Shown here one piece after another: positions 17,138 to 26,353 of a stretch of DNA of 64,000 bases. The notes beneath the pieces are model-generated. The model did no database searches and was not told the DNA's origin. It saw nothing but the letters and a program-made list of their open reading frames with translations. The number at the start of each line of letters is the position of its first letter. Within the stretch, counting starts at the first letter, position 1. A program made the translations under genes and the position numbers. The DNA is from AWTP1-13 sp963827545 (GTDB lineage: Bacteria; Pseudomonadota; Alphaproteobacteria; Rhizobiales; Hyphomicrobiaceae): the NCBI GenBank assembly GCA_963827545.1, contig CAWHBI010000040.1, positions 1-64,000 on the forward strand, read 5' to 3'.

Positions 17138-17469
17138 CAGAGCTACCGCCCATATCATAAGAGCCAGTTGCGGGACGCATGAGGAACGAGCCGCGGCGAC
17201 GTCCGTTGCGACCAAACTACGGAAGAAGCGATGCGAGATCAGATACTTCGGTTCAGTGCCGATAGCGGGCATTCATCTTCCGGCTGAAGTACCGTTTTGG
17301 AACTCATTCTGCGACAAGCCGCACTCCTTTCGTGCCGTTGGAGACCCACGACATGGCTCGGCGGTTGTCCGGCGACTGCTTCCTTGTAGGATGGAGGTAT
17401 GTCGCACGATGCTATGCACGGGCAGGCATTCCTTTGGATATAAGTTGACGCGGTCAACATGAGGCGGCG

Positions 17470-19762
17470 ATGAACGGAATGGAAAGCAGGATGACCGAGA
17501 ACAGTTCCAACAACAGGTGGATCGGAAAGCGCACCATCAGGCCGGACGGCGTCGGACAAGGTGACCGGCCGGGCGGCCTTCGGCGCCGACTTCTCGCAGC
17601 CCGGCATGCTCTGGGGCAAGGTCCTGCGCAGCCCGCATCCGCATGCCCGCATCAGGTCGATCAACTTCGAGAAGGCTGCGGCGTTGCCGGGTGTCAAGGC
17701 GGTCATGACCGGCAAGCGACCTCGTGGAGTTCCCGTGGGACAAGCCGGCGATCCTCGGCATCCAGGACCTGCGCTTCAACAGCCGCAACGTGATGGCGCG
17801 CGACAAGGCCTTGTACGCGGGCCACGCGGTGGCAGCGGTCGCGGCGACATCGGCCAAGATCGCGTCCCAAGCCCTCAAGCTGATCGAGGTCGACTACGAG
17901 GTGTTGCCGTGGGTGATCGACGTCGACGAGGCAATGCAGCCCGGCGCACCCATCCTGCACGAGCACATGCGCAACGTCGGCGCCAAGCCGGGTCCGGCCA
18001 CGACATCGAATGTCGCCGGCAAGCTCGAGCACAAGCTGGGCGACGTCGAGGCCGGCTTCGCAGCGGCCGACGTCATCGTCGAGCGCAGCTTCAAGACCAA
18101 GCCGGTGCATCAGGGCTACATCGAGCCGCACGCCTGCCTCGTCAGCGTCAACAAGGACGGTCACGCCACCATCTGGAGCAGCAGCCAGGGCCACTTCATG
18201 GTGCGCGACATGACGGCCCAGCTGACCGGCGCTCAAGCTCAGCGACATTCGCGCGATCCCGGCCGAGATCGGCGGCGGCTTCGGCGGCAAGACGATCGTC
18301 TATCTGGAGCCGCTGGCGCTGATCCTGGCGAAGCAAGTCGGGCCGTCCGGTGAAGATGGTGATGACGCGCGAGGAGGTGTTTCGCGCCACGGGCCCCACG
18401 TCGGGCTCGTCGAGCACCGTCAAGATCGGCGCAACCAAGGACGGCAAGATCACCGCCGTCAAGGCGACCTACAATCTGCAGGCCGGCGCCTTCCCGGGCT
18501 CGCCCATTCGCGGCGCCGTGGGATGCGCCCTTTCGCCCTACGACATCGCCAACGTGCAGATCACCGGCTACGACGTCGTGACGAACCGGCCCAAGGTCGC
18601 GGCCTATCGGGCGCCGGGGGCGCCGATCGGGGCCTTCTCGGTGGAGTGCACGCTCGACGAGCTGGCCAAGGCCCTGAAGATGGACCCGCTCGTGCTGCGC
18701 CAGAAGAACGCGGCCAAGGAGGGGACGAAGGCGGCTTACGGCCCGACGTTCCGCCGCATCGGCTATGAGGAGACACTGCAGGCGGCGCTCAGCCATCCGC
18801 ACTACAAGGCGCCGCTGGGACCACAACCAGGGTCGCGGTGTCGCCAGCGGCTTCTGGTTCAATGCGGGCGGCGAATCCAGCGCGCAGGTCTATGTCAACG
18901 AGGACGGCACCGTGGTGGTGGTCACGGGCCATCCCGATATCGGCGGCTCGCGCGCCTCGATGGTCAACATCGTCGCGGAGATTGCTGGGCATCGACTATC
19001 GCAACGTCCAGGCCCTGATCGGCGACACGAGCTCCATCGGTTTCAGCGCACTCACCGGAGGCAGCCGTGTCACCTTCGCCGCCGCCATGGTGGTGACGAA
19101 GGCGACCGAGCAGGTCATCGAGATCCTGCGCGAGCGCGCGGCCAAGATCTGGAAGATCGATGTCGACGCCGTCATCTGGGAGAACGGCGAGGCCCGTCCC
19201 GCCGGCTCCAACGCCGGCGAGTTCCCGCCGCTGACCTTGCCCGAGCTGGCTGCCAAAGCGAGCGCGACGGGCGGCCCGATCAACGCGCGCTCCTCGCTCA
19301 ATACGGAGGGCGCGGCGGGCGGGTTCGCAACGCACATCTGCGACGTCGAGGTCGATCGGCGAGACGGGCAAAGTGCAGGTAATGCGCTATACGGCGGTGC
19401 AGGACGCCGGCCGGGCCATCCACCCGAGCTACGTTGAGGGGCAGATCCAGGGCGGTGTCGTTCAAGGCATCGGCTGGGCCCTCAACGAGGAGTGCATATT
19501 CGCCGACAACGGCAAGCTGGATAATCCGGGCTTCCTCGACTATCGCATGCCGGTTGCCTCCGATCTGCCGATGATCGAGGCCGTCATCATCGAGGTGCCG
19601 AACGACAAGCATCCGCAAGGGGTGCGCGGGGTGGCCGAAGTGCCGATCGTGCCGGCTCCGGCGGCGGTTGCCAACGCCCTGCGCAATGCCATCGGGCTGC
19701 GCTTGACCGATCTGCCCATGTCGCCGCCGAAGGTGCTGGCGGCCTTGACGGCCGCAACGTAA
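17470..19762 (+). pseudogene. xanthine dehydrogenase-type molybdopterin subunit, broken copy
   Basis: Homologue of the intact gene at 33153, but the reading frame is interrupted by seven single-base insertions compared with that copy: near 17552, 17715, 18231, 18336, 18822, 18980 and 19360. Between these points the encoded protein stays almost identical (for example IPAEIGGGFGGKTIVYLE is recoverable across frames, and PQGVRGVAEVPIVPAPAAV near the end). No large deletions or clustered missense changes are seen, so the breakage is recent or is a sequence artefact. As written it cannot make a full-length enzyme. Confidence 0.88.
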
Positions 19763-19888
19763 GCGGAAACGGAAGGCGCAGGCCGCAACCGCGGCTTGCG
19801 ATGTGGGTGAGCCGATCAACAAGAGCAGGATCCCCTGTGCGCGCGAGAGCTCCAGCGTAGCCGAACGACGGGTCAAGAAAGCCAGGCA

Positions 19889-21049
19889 ATGAACGACAGA
19901 TTTCTGAGGACCGGTGTTTTTCTCGCTCCCTTCCATCCCCTTGGCGAAAATCCGCTGCTCGCCCTCGAGCGCGACATGGAGCTCCTGGTTCACCTCGACC
20001 GGCTCAATTATCACGAGGCCTGGGTCGGCGAGCACCACTCAGCCGGCTTCGAAATCATTGCCTGTCCCGAGCTGTTCATCGCGGCGGCAGCAGAGCGCAC
20101 GCGCCACATCCGCCTTGGCACTGGCGTGGTCTCGCTGCCCTACCACAATCCCTTCACCGTCGCCGGTCGGCTGATGCAGCTCGACTACATGACGCGCGGC
20201 CGAGCCATGTTCGGCGTCGGGCCGGGCTCGCTCGTCTATGACGCGGTCAAGATGGGGCTCAAGGCAGAGGACCAGCGGCGCAAGCTCGACGAGTCGCTCG
20301 ACGTCATCATGGAGCTGATGCAGGGCCGCATGGTGACCAGGAAGACCGACTGGTTCGACCTGCAGGAGGCGCGCCTGCAGCTCAAGAGCTACTCGCAACC
20401 GATGATGGAGATGGCCGTCGCGTCGTCCCGCTCTCCGGTCGGCGCGGTGGCCGCGGGCAAGCATGGCATCGGTATGCTTTCGATCGGCGGCACTTCGGAC
20501 GATGCGCTGAAGGCGCATGCCAGCAACTGGGGTGTCTACGAGGACAGCGCCAAGGCCAACGGCAAGACGCCCGATCGCCGGAAGTGGCGCATCGTCACCT
20601 TCGCCCACGTGGCGGCAACGAGAGAGCAGGCACATCGGGACGTCAGGTTCGGGTTGGAGGACTTCAGGCGCTATTTCACCGAAGTGGCGACCTTCCCCAT
20701 CATCCCGCCCGACATTACGAGCGACCCCGCAGAATACCTGGTGTCGTCTGGTCTTGCCTGCATCGGCACGCCCGATGATTGCATCCGTCATTTCGAGCGG
20801 TTGTGGAAAGGTTCGAACGGCGGTTTCGGCGGCGTCCTTCTGCTGGCGCACAACTGGGCGGATTGGCCGGCGACAAAGCGCAGCTACGAGCTGATGGCGC
20901 GTTACGTCCATCCCCATTTCCAAGGCAACTCCAACGAGCTTCGCGACTGGAGCTACAACGACGCCAAGCGCAGGTTCGAGACGGCGGGCGCCCAGTCGCG
21001 AGCAGCGGTGCAGGCAGCAATCGACAAGCATAAGGAACAAAAAGGGTGA
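19889..21049 (+). CDS. LLM class flavin-dependent oxidoreductase, copy 1
   Basis: A 386-residue luciferase-like (bacterial luciferase/alkanesulfonate monooxygenase fold) protein, intact. Visible are the early strand GVFLAPFHPLGENPLLALER, NYHEAWVGEHHSAGFEIIAC, RLGTGVVSLPYHNPFTVAGR and the FMN-site region MFGVGPGSLVYDAVKMGL. Such enzymes use reduced FMN and oxygen to oxidise an organic substrate in the cytoplasm. It follows the broken hydroxylase gene after a 126-base spacer and is nearly identical to the protein at 35528. Unlike its upstream partner it has no frame damage. Confidence 0.9.
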   Translation: MNDRFLRTGVFLAPFHPLGENPLLALERDMELLVHLDRLNYHEAWVGEHHSAGFEIIACPELFIAAAAERTRHIRLGTGVVSLPYHNPFTVAGRLMQLDYMTRGRAMFGVGPGSLVYDAVKMGLKAEDQRRKLDESLDVIMELMQGRMVTRKTDWFDLQEARLQLKSYSQPMMEMAVASSRSPVGAVAAGKHGIGMLSIGGTSDDALKAHASNWGVYEDSAKANGKTPDRRKWRIVTFAHVAATREQAHRDVRFGLEDFRRYFTEVATFPIIPPDITSDPAEYLVSSGLACIGTPDDCIRHFERLWKGSNGGFGGVLLLAHNWADWPATKRSYELMARYVHPHFQGNSNELRDWSYNDAKRRFETAGAQSRAAVQAAIDKHKEQKG

Positions 21050-21080
21050 AACCAGCCGTATCGATGCCCACAGTCATCGA

Positions 21081-21248
21081 GTGCATGATCCTGACGAATG
21101 GGACTACGTGTTGACGATCGTTGCGCGTGATGTCGACGACTATCAGCGCTTCGTCTTTGACAAACTATCGAATGTTGCGAACATCGCCACCCATCGATCG
21201 ACGCTCATCATGCGTATGGTCAAGCACACCACGGTACTCCCAGTGTGA
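21081..21248 (+). pseudogene. Lrp/AsnC regulator, C-terminal relic
   Basis: An open stretch encoding HDPDEWDYVLTIVARDVDDY, then FVFDKLSNVANIATHRSTLI and a final MRMVKHTTVLPV before a stop. This is the ligand-binding RAM domain of Lrp/AsnC transcription regulators; the N-terminal HTH part is missing. It begins right after the duplicated gene pair and has no counterpart after copy 2. It probably marks a deletion or insertion boundary. From 21249 to 21586 no gene was seen. Confidence 0.6.
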
Positions 21249-21586
21249 GTGCTGCAGCACCGAGTCCGACGAGGTCAGGTTTCCCCGGGCCCGCAATGGG
21301 ATGCGCGGCCCATCGCGCACTGCGCGATCTCACGCTCGCCCCTCTCCAATTGCGCAGCAGAGCGCGCGCTAACGCCAGACAGTGATGCGATTGTTGGATC
21401 AGTATTTCATCCTTGTTCGCAACCCCCAACTGAAGCCGGCCCTTCTTAGGATGTTGTCCGAAGGCCACACGAGACGCTCTACCTCAACGGAATTCGCGCG
21501 CAACGCCTCAAGTGCATCTGCTCCGGCCACATTGTTTACCACCTGGTGAAGTCAACTTCGCGCTTCTCGAGAGGGAGATGCAGCCT

Positions 21587-24500
21587 ATGCGTATGTCTTG
21601 GGGCTGCGTGATCGTGGCCGCAGCGCTTCTAAGCGGCACAGCACTTGCGCAGGAGCCGGCCCCCAAGGGGTGGCTTGGGGTCGAGCTGCAGGACGTCAGC
21701 AAGGAAGAGGCCGACAAGTTCGGCTGGGACGCGCCGCGCGGGGCCAAGGTGACGGCGGCCAGCGCTGGCTCCCCGGCGGACAAGGCGGGTATCAAGGCCG
21801 GCGATATCATTGTCGCCGTCGACCGCACCCAAATCGATACCGCGTCGGAGCTCAATGCCGCCATCGAGGCCAAGCGGCCAGGGGCGCAGGTGCTGCTGGG
21901 CGTACTTTCGGGCGGACCCGAGCGGCGTGTCACGGCAACGTTGGCCGAGCGTCCAAGGGCCCGAGCGGCCGATGCCACGGCGGTGCCGCACCTCATGCTC
22001 GATACTGGCGGGCATATGGCAAACGTTACCGGCATTACCTTTACACCTGACGGCAAGCAGATCGTCTCGGCCTCGATCGACAAGACCGTCAGGGTCTGGG
22101 ACGTCGAGACCGGCAAGGCCGTACGCATGATCCGCGGCGAGGCGGCGAGCGGCGACTGGGGGAGGATTGACGCCATCGCCCTGTCACCTGACGGCCGCTG
22201 GCTGGCCGCCGGGGGTAAACTCCATGGCACGGATCGCGCTATCGCAAACGCGATTCGCCTTTACGATTTCGCCAGCGGCAAGTTGGACACCCTGCTCAAG
22301 GGCCACGAGGATGTTGTCTCGGCGCTGGCCTTTTCGCTCGACGGTTCGCGGCTCATTTCCGGCAGCGCCGACAAGACAGCGATCATCTGGCACCTTGCGA
22401 ACCGGCAGCAAATGCTTCGACTTTCCGGGCATCTGGGCGTTGTAGCGGCCGTGAGTTTCAGTGCCGACGGTGCCCGGGCGGTCACGGGAAGTGGGGACGC
22501 AACGCTGCGGCTGTGGAGCGCAGCCGATGCCAAGCTCATCGCCGAGATGACGGAGCACAAGAAGCTCTTGCCCGACAACTGGGTGGGCGGCGGCGGCGTG
22601 GCATCGCTTGCTGTCTCGCCGGATGATCACTTGATTGCGTCCGGCAGCACAGATGGACGAATCCTCTTGTGGGACGGCCGAACGGGAAAGCTCGTGCGCC
22701 GGTTCGCCGAGCTGTTCGGGATGCAAAGTTTGGCAGACGTAACGTCGCTGCGCTTCAGCCCCGATGGGCGTTGGCTGCTTTCAACCCAGCAAAGCCAAGG
22801 TTGCCAGGTCTTTGAGGTTGCGACTGGTGCTGAGCTGCTTGACGGCGAGCTGTACGACCAATGGACACCATTCGGCGCAAAGTCGTCGAAGACCGGTCGA
22901 GAGGTGAAATTGAACCGCGTGAGATGCAATGGGGCTGCCGCGTTCAGTCCCGACGGGCAGTTGATCGCCGCGCGCTTCAACAATGACATCCAGATCGTGG
23001 GCGCAGGCAGGAGCAAGGCAACTACCCTCAAGGGGTCGGGAATACCTGTGTACGCCGCGGGCTTTACGCGAGACGGTCGCGCGATCGCGTGGGGGGAGGA
23101 AAAGGATGGTTACGAGACATCCAACAAGTTGAAGCGGGAATTGTCCCTCCCACTCGACGGCGCACCGCTCGGCCGTGCCAAGGAAATCGATCCGCGGATA
23201 GCCACTTGCACCACATCACGGCCTTCTCAGTATGAGTGTCCCGATGATGCTCGCCGCAAGTACCTGCGCGGTGCCGCCGAGCACTGGCCATGGTTAGCGA
23301 GGTTCAAGTCGACGGCTGCCTTTCTGATCAATTCGAGCATCCTTGAAGTTTACAAGGATGCCAAGTGGCAGGACGGCCAACGGCAAGGCGGCGCGCTACA
23401 TGCGCAATTCGACGTTGGGAACGATCCTTCTGCAAGAAATCCGATTGCCTTTACTCCCGACAGCCAAGCCGTTCTCGTCGGTCGTGCTTCAGAGATACGC
23501 GCGTATGACTTGAAAGGCGGTCTTCTTGGCTCTTTCGTCGGCCATGACGACGTCCCGTGGGATTTTGCGTCTTCGCCGGACGGCCGCTTCCTGGTGTCCG
23601 GCGCGACCGACCAGACCGTGCGGCTGTGGAACCTCAAGACGCGCGAGCTGATCGTCACCCTGTTCCACGGCACCGACGGCGAGTGGGTGATGTGGACGCC
23701 GCAGGGCTACTACACGGGCTCGCCGGGCGCCGACAAGATCGTCGGCTGGCAGATCAACAAGGGGCCCGACCAGGCCGCCGACTACGTCGGCGCCGACCAG
23801 CTCAGACAGCACCTGAACCGTCCCGACATCGTCGAGAAGGCCATCATCCTCGCCTCCGCTGACCAGGCCGTGCGGGAGGCCCCAGGCACGTCCTTCAAGC
23901 TCGTCGATCTGCTGGCGCGCCCCGTGCCGCGGCTCCGAATCGTCTCACCGTCCAGCGGATCGACCCAGCGTGGCGGCCGCGCGACGGTGGCGATCGCCAT
24001 CGAGGCGACACCCGATCCCATCAGGGCCATCCGCGTGCAGGTCAACGGCCGGCAGGTCCAGGACCTGACCCCGCCCACCGGCTCGGGCGGCTTCGGCGCC
24101 GGCGAGCGCCTTCTCGACGTGCCCCTGGCCCAAGGCCGCAACGAGGTGCGCATCACGCTCACCAACGCCATCGGCGAGAAGGCCGAGACCCTGGTGCTGA
24201 CCCACGAGGAGGAGGGCCGCCTCGACAAGCGCGGCACCCTGCACATCCTCGCCATAGGGGTGAACGAGTACAAGGGCCTCGGCAACGCCTGCGGCAGCGC
24301 CGGCTGCGACCTCACCTATTCCGTGGCCGACGCGCGCAAGCTGGCGGAGGCCATCGAGAAGCGCCTCGCGCCTGGCCACGCCCGCGTCGTCAAGCGCCTG
24401 CTCGTCAACGGCGGCGATGCCAAGGATGCGCCGACCGCCGGCAACATCATCGACGCGGTGGAGCTGCTGCGCCAAGCGGAGGAAACCGACACCGTCGTGC

Positions 24501-24985
24501 TGTTCATCGCCGGCCACGGCAAGAACGAGGGGCCCGACTACCGCTTCCTGCCCACCAACGCGGAGTTCACCGGCGGCGCGCTGCGCGGCTCCACCGTGGT
24601 GCCCTGGCAGGTGCTGCAGAGCGCGGTCGAGGCCGCCAAGGGCCGCCGATTGCTGTTCGTCGACACCTGCCATTCCGGCAACGCCTACAACCAGCGCCTC
24701 GGCAACGCCGCCTACCACGCCAACATCATCGCCTACACCGCCGCCCGTTTCGACCAGGAGGCGCTGGAGGACGCCTCCCTCGGCCACGGTCTCTTCACCT
24801 ATGCGGTGGTCGAGGGACTGGAAGGCAAGGGCGGCCTCGGCGCCAAGCGGCAGATCTCGACCAAGGAGCTGGCCACCTACGTGCTCAAGCGCGTCGACGA
24901 GCTGGCCAAGTCCATGAAGGGAGAGCAGGAGCCGCAGTACTTCAAGGGCCGCGATGCCGAGGACTACGTGCTGGTGCGCTGGTAG
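21587..24985 (+). CDS. secreted PDZ–WD40–caspase-domain protein
   Basis: A 1132-residue protein. Order of parts: signal peptide (about 1–22, VIVAAALLSGTALAQ), a PDZ domain (about 28–122, GWLGVELQDVSKEEADKFGW and KAGIKAGDIIVAVDR), a WD40 beta-propeller region (about 140–690, with repeats such as DGKQIVSASIDKTVRVWD and DGRFLVSGATDQTVRLWN), an all-beta linker, and a C-terminal caspase (peptidase C14) domain from about 882. The catalytic pair is visible as His977 in LFIAGHGKNEG and Cys1028 in FVDTCHSGNA. It would be a periplasmic or surface cysteine protease cutting after basic residues if it follows orthocaspases; the PDZ and propeller parts would recruit targets. Start 21587 has GAGGGAG 9 bases upstream; ATGs at 21578 and 21593 are alternatives. 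It is monocistronic. Confidence 0.9.
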   Translation: MRMSWGCVIVAAALLSGTALAQEPAPKGWLGVELQDVSKEEADKFGWDAPRGAKVTAASAGSPADKAGIKAGDIIVAVDRTQIDTASELNAAIEAKRPGAQVLLGVLSGGPERRVTATLAERPRARAADATAVPHLMLDTGGHMANVTGITFTPDGKQIVSASIDKTVRVWDVETGKAVRMIRGEAASGDWGRIDAIALSPDGRWLAAGGKLHGTDRAIANAIRLYDFASGKLDTLLKGHEDVVSALAFSLDGSRLISGSADKTAIIWHLANRQQMLRLSGHLGVVAAVSFSADGARAVTGSGDATLRLWSAADAKLIAEMTEHKKLLPDNWVGGGGVASLAVSPDDHLIASGSTDGRILLWDGRTGKLVRRFAELFGMQSLADVTSLRFSPDGRWLLSTQQSQGCQVFEVATGAELLDGELYDQWTPFGAKSSKTGREVKLNRVRCNGAAAFSPDGQLIAARFNNDIQIVGAGRSKATTLKGSGIPVYAAGFTRDGRAIAWGEEKDGYETSNKLKRELSLPLDGAPLGRAKEIDPRIATCTTSRPSQYECPDDARRKYLRGAAEHWPWLARFKSTAAFLINSSILEVYKDAKWQDGQRQGGALHAQFDVGNDPSARNPIAFTPDSQAVLVGRASEIRAYDLKGGLLGSFVGHDDVPWDFASSPDGRFLVSGATDQTVRLWNLKTRELIVTLFHGTDGEWVMWTPQGYYTGSPGADKIVGWQINKGPDQAADYVGADQLRQHLNRPDIVEKAIILASADQAVREAPGTSFKLVDLLARPVPRLRIVSPSSGSTQRGGRATVAIAIEATPDPIRAIRVQVNGRQVQDLTPPTGSGGFGAGERLLDVPLAQGRNEVRITLTNAIGEKAETLVLTHEEEGRLDKRGTLHILAIGVNEYKGLGNACGSAGCDLTYSVADARKLAEAIEKRLAPGHARVVKRLLVNGGDAKDAPTAGNIIDAVELLRQAEETDTVVLFIAGHGKNEGPDYRFLPTNAEFTGGALRGSTVVPWQVLQSAVEAAKGRRLLFVDTCHSGNAYNQRLGNAAYHANIIAYTAARFDQEALEDASLGHGLFTYAVVEGLEGKGGLGAKRQISTKELATYVLKRVDELAKSMKGEQEPQYFKGRDAEDYVLVRW

Positions 24986-25241
24986 GCCAGCTTGCAAGGT
25001 TTGCCGCCACTACGCCTACAGCTCTGTCGGCGAGCCTGGTCTCCCTGGGCGCATGTCAACTCGTTCCTGATGAGCTTGACCTTCATTTGCGCCAGATGCG
25101 GACTGGGCCGGGCGGAATAGTGATCAAGAATGCGCTCCACTACATGCGTTGGATCCCACACGGCGACCCGCTCCAGGCCTACGCCGGCTCAGGTTCAGGC
25201 AGGCCATACAGGTACGGAGTCAGATCGGCAAAGTAGGTCAT
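24964..25241 (-). pseudogene. possible small-protein remnant
   Basis: The minus strand reads MTYFADLTPYLYGLPEPEPA and then, in a different frame, GLERVAVWDPTHVVERILDH, followed by basic residues. The opening resembles small uncharacterised proteins that start with a YFxDLTPYxYG motif. A frame change near 25185 would join the two parts. Weak evidence; the rest of the 24986–25361 interval holds nothing recognisable. Confidence 0.3.
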
Positions 25242-25361
25242 GCCCGCTAACGACCCCAGCTCAGCGACCCGGCCCGCCAGCGGCCGCGATTGCAACCAGA
25301 GCGCGATGGCTGGGTTCGCTGCAGCGCCAGTTCTTCGCGCGTTGACCACATCGCCTGCCTG

Positions 25362-25688
25362 TCATTGCTGGGATGCGATTGGTGATAGACCGATAAAGCC
25401 CTTGTAAACCCAGCCTCGTTGACCGGCAAAAATCACCTCGCACCAGTAATGGCATTTCACCACTTCCAGCGGACTGCCCTCAGGAATTCGCATGACCACT
25501 GCATTGTCGTTGCTTGGTCCGGCGCGCATGTTGACCTGAATGATCGCCCGAGCAACACGGGTAGCGACAGTATCGTCGGCTCGGTTAACTGTTGATCCGG
25601 TCTTGACCCGTTGCTGCTTCGTCGACGTTGCCAGGAGTGGACAGTCGTGATCGCTTTTGTTCGCGCCTTCTGCGACGCTCGTCCTCAC
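25362..25688 (-). CDS. bacterial SH3 domain protein
   Basis: A 108-residue protein whose C-terminal part is a bacterial SH3 domain of the SH3_3 type: VNMRAGPSNDNAVVMRIPEG, then HYWCEVIFAGQRGWVYKGFI. Such domains usually bind cell-wall peptides or act as adaptors. No signal peptide is visible in the first 35 residues, though a later start is possible. Its ATG overlaps the stop of the beta-propeller gene by four bases (ATGA), so the two are co-transcribed with the HTH gene upstream. Confidence 0.65.
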   Translation of the reverse strand: MRTSVAEGANKSDHDCPLLATSTKQQRVKTGSTVNRADDTVATRVARAIIQVNMRAGPSNDNAVVMRIPEGSPLEVVKCHYWCEVIFAGQRGWVYKGFIGLSPIASQQ

Positions 25689-26344
25689 TTCTTCGGCTTG
25701 GCCGCGGAGCCTCGCTTGGGTCGGCGGATGGCTCTCACCTTCCCGCTGCTTCCGCCTCCGCAGAAGAACTGATCGCCGCCATCGGACTCGAGCCCTGACA
25801 CGCCCACTCCGGGCGGCATCTCGAGCCTCTCCAGGACCTTTCCTGTTCGAGGATCGACCCGCCTCACATCGCTCTCGTCACCGTCCCAGGTGCCGTGCCA
25901 GAGCTCGCCGTCGACCCAGGTGACCCCGGTGACGACGCGGTTGGACTCGATGGTGCGAAGAATTGCCCCTGTCTGAGGATCGATTTGATGGATCTTCCGG
26001 CCCCGATGCTGCCCCACCCAGAGAGTTCCTTCGGCCCACGCGAGGCCGGAGTCACCGCCGCCGCCAGGCGCCGGGATCGTCGCGAGCACACGGCCGGTCT
26101 TCGGATCGATCTTCTGAATGCGATCTTCGGCGATCTGATACAAGTGCTTGCCGTCGAAGGCCGTACCTGCGTGCGCGGCGACATCGATGGCGCGCACCGT
26201 CCTCCCGCTCGCCGGATCGAGGGCATTCAGCTTGTCTCCGGACGCAAACCAGACGTGCTGACCGTCGAACGTAACCCCATTCACATGGTCGACACCCGGA
26301 AAGGGTCCATATTCACGGAGGATTTCGGCTTGAGATCGTTTCAT
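25685..26344 (-). CDS. beta-propeller protein (YncE / glutamine-cyclotransferase-like)
   Basis: A 219-residue cytoplasmic protein made of propeller-blade repeats: NGVTFDGQHVWFASGDKLNA, DRIQKIDPKTGRVLATI, GTLWVGQHRGRKIHQIDPQT, and GELWHGTWDGDESDVRRVDP. There is no signal peptide, although related glutaminyl cyclotransferases are secreted. An enzymatic role is therefore unproven and a ligand-binding or scaffold role is possible. It lies 9 bases downstream of the HTH/TPR gene in a likely operon. Confidence 0.7.
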   Translation of the reverse strand: MKRSQAEILREYGPFPGVDHVNGVTFDGQHVWFASGDKLNALDPASGRTVRAIDVAAHAGTAFDGKHLYQIAEDRIQKIDPKTGRVLATIPAPGGGGDSGLAWAEGTLWVGQHRGRKIHQIDPQTGAILRTIESNRVVTGVTWVDGELWHGTWDGDESDVRRVDPRTGKVLERLEMPPGVGVSGLESDGGDQFFCGGGSSGKVRAIRRPKRGSAAKPKK

Positions 26345-26353
26345 GCGTCCATC

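Larger units (their letters stand above)
17342..21049 (+). repeat. long duplication, copy 1 (hydroxylase + LLM pair)
   Basis: About 3.7 kb that matches 33007–36694 in order and orientation. The similarity begins about 125 bases upstream of the first gene (shared AGACCCACGACATGG and CTTCCTTGTAGGAT, CGATGCTATGCACGGG-like blocks), runs through both genes, and ends at the second gene's stop codon. Coding parts differ mostly at third positions, whereas the spacer between the two genes has diverged strongly. That shows an old duplication with selection on the proteins. Confidence 0.9.
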
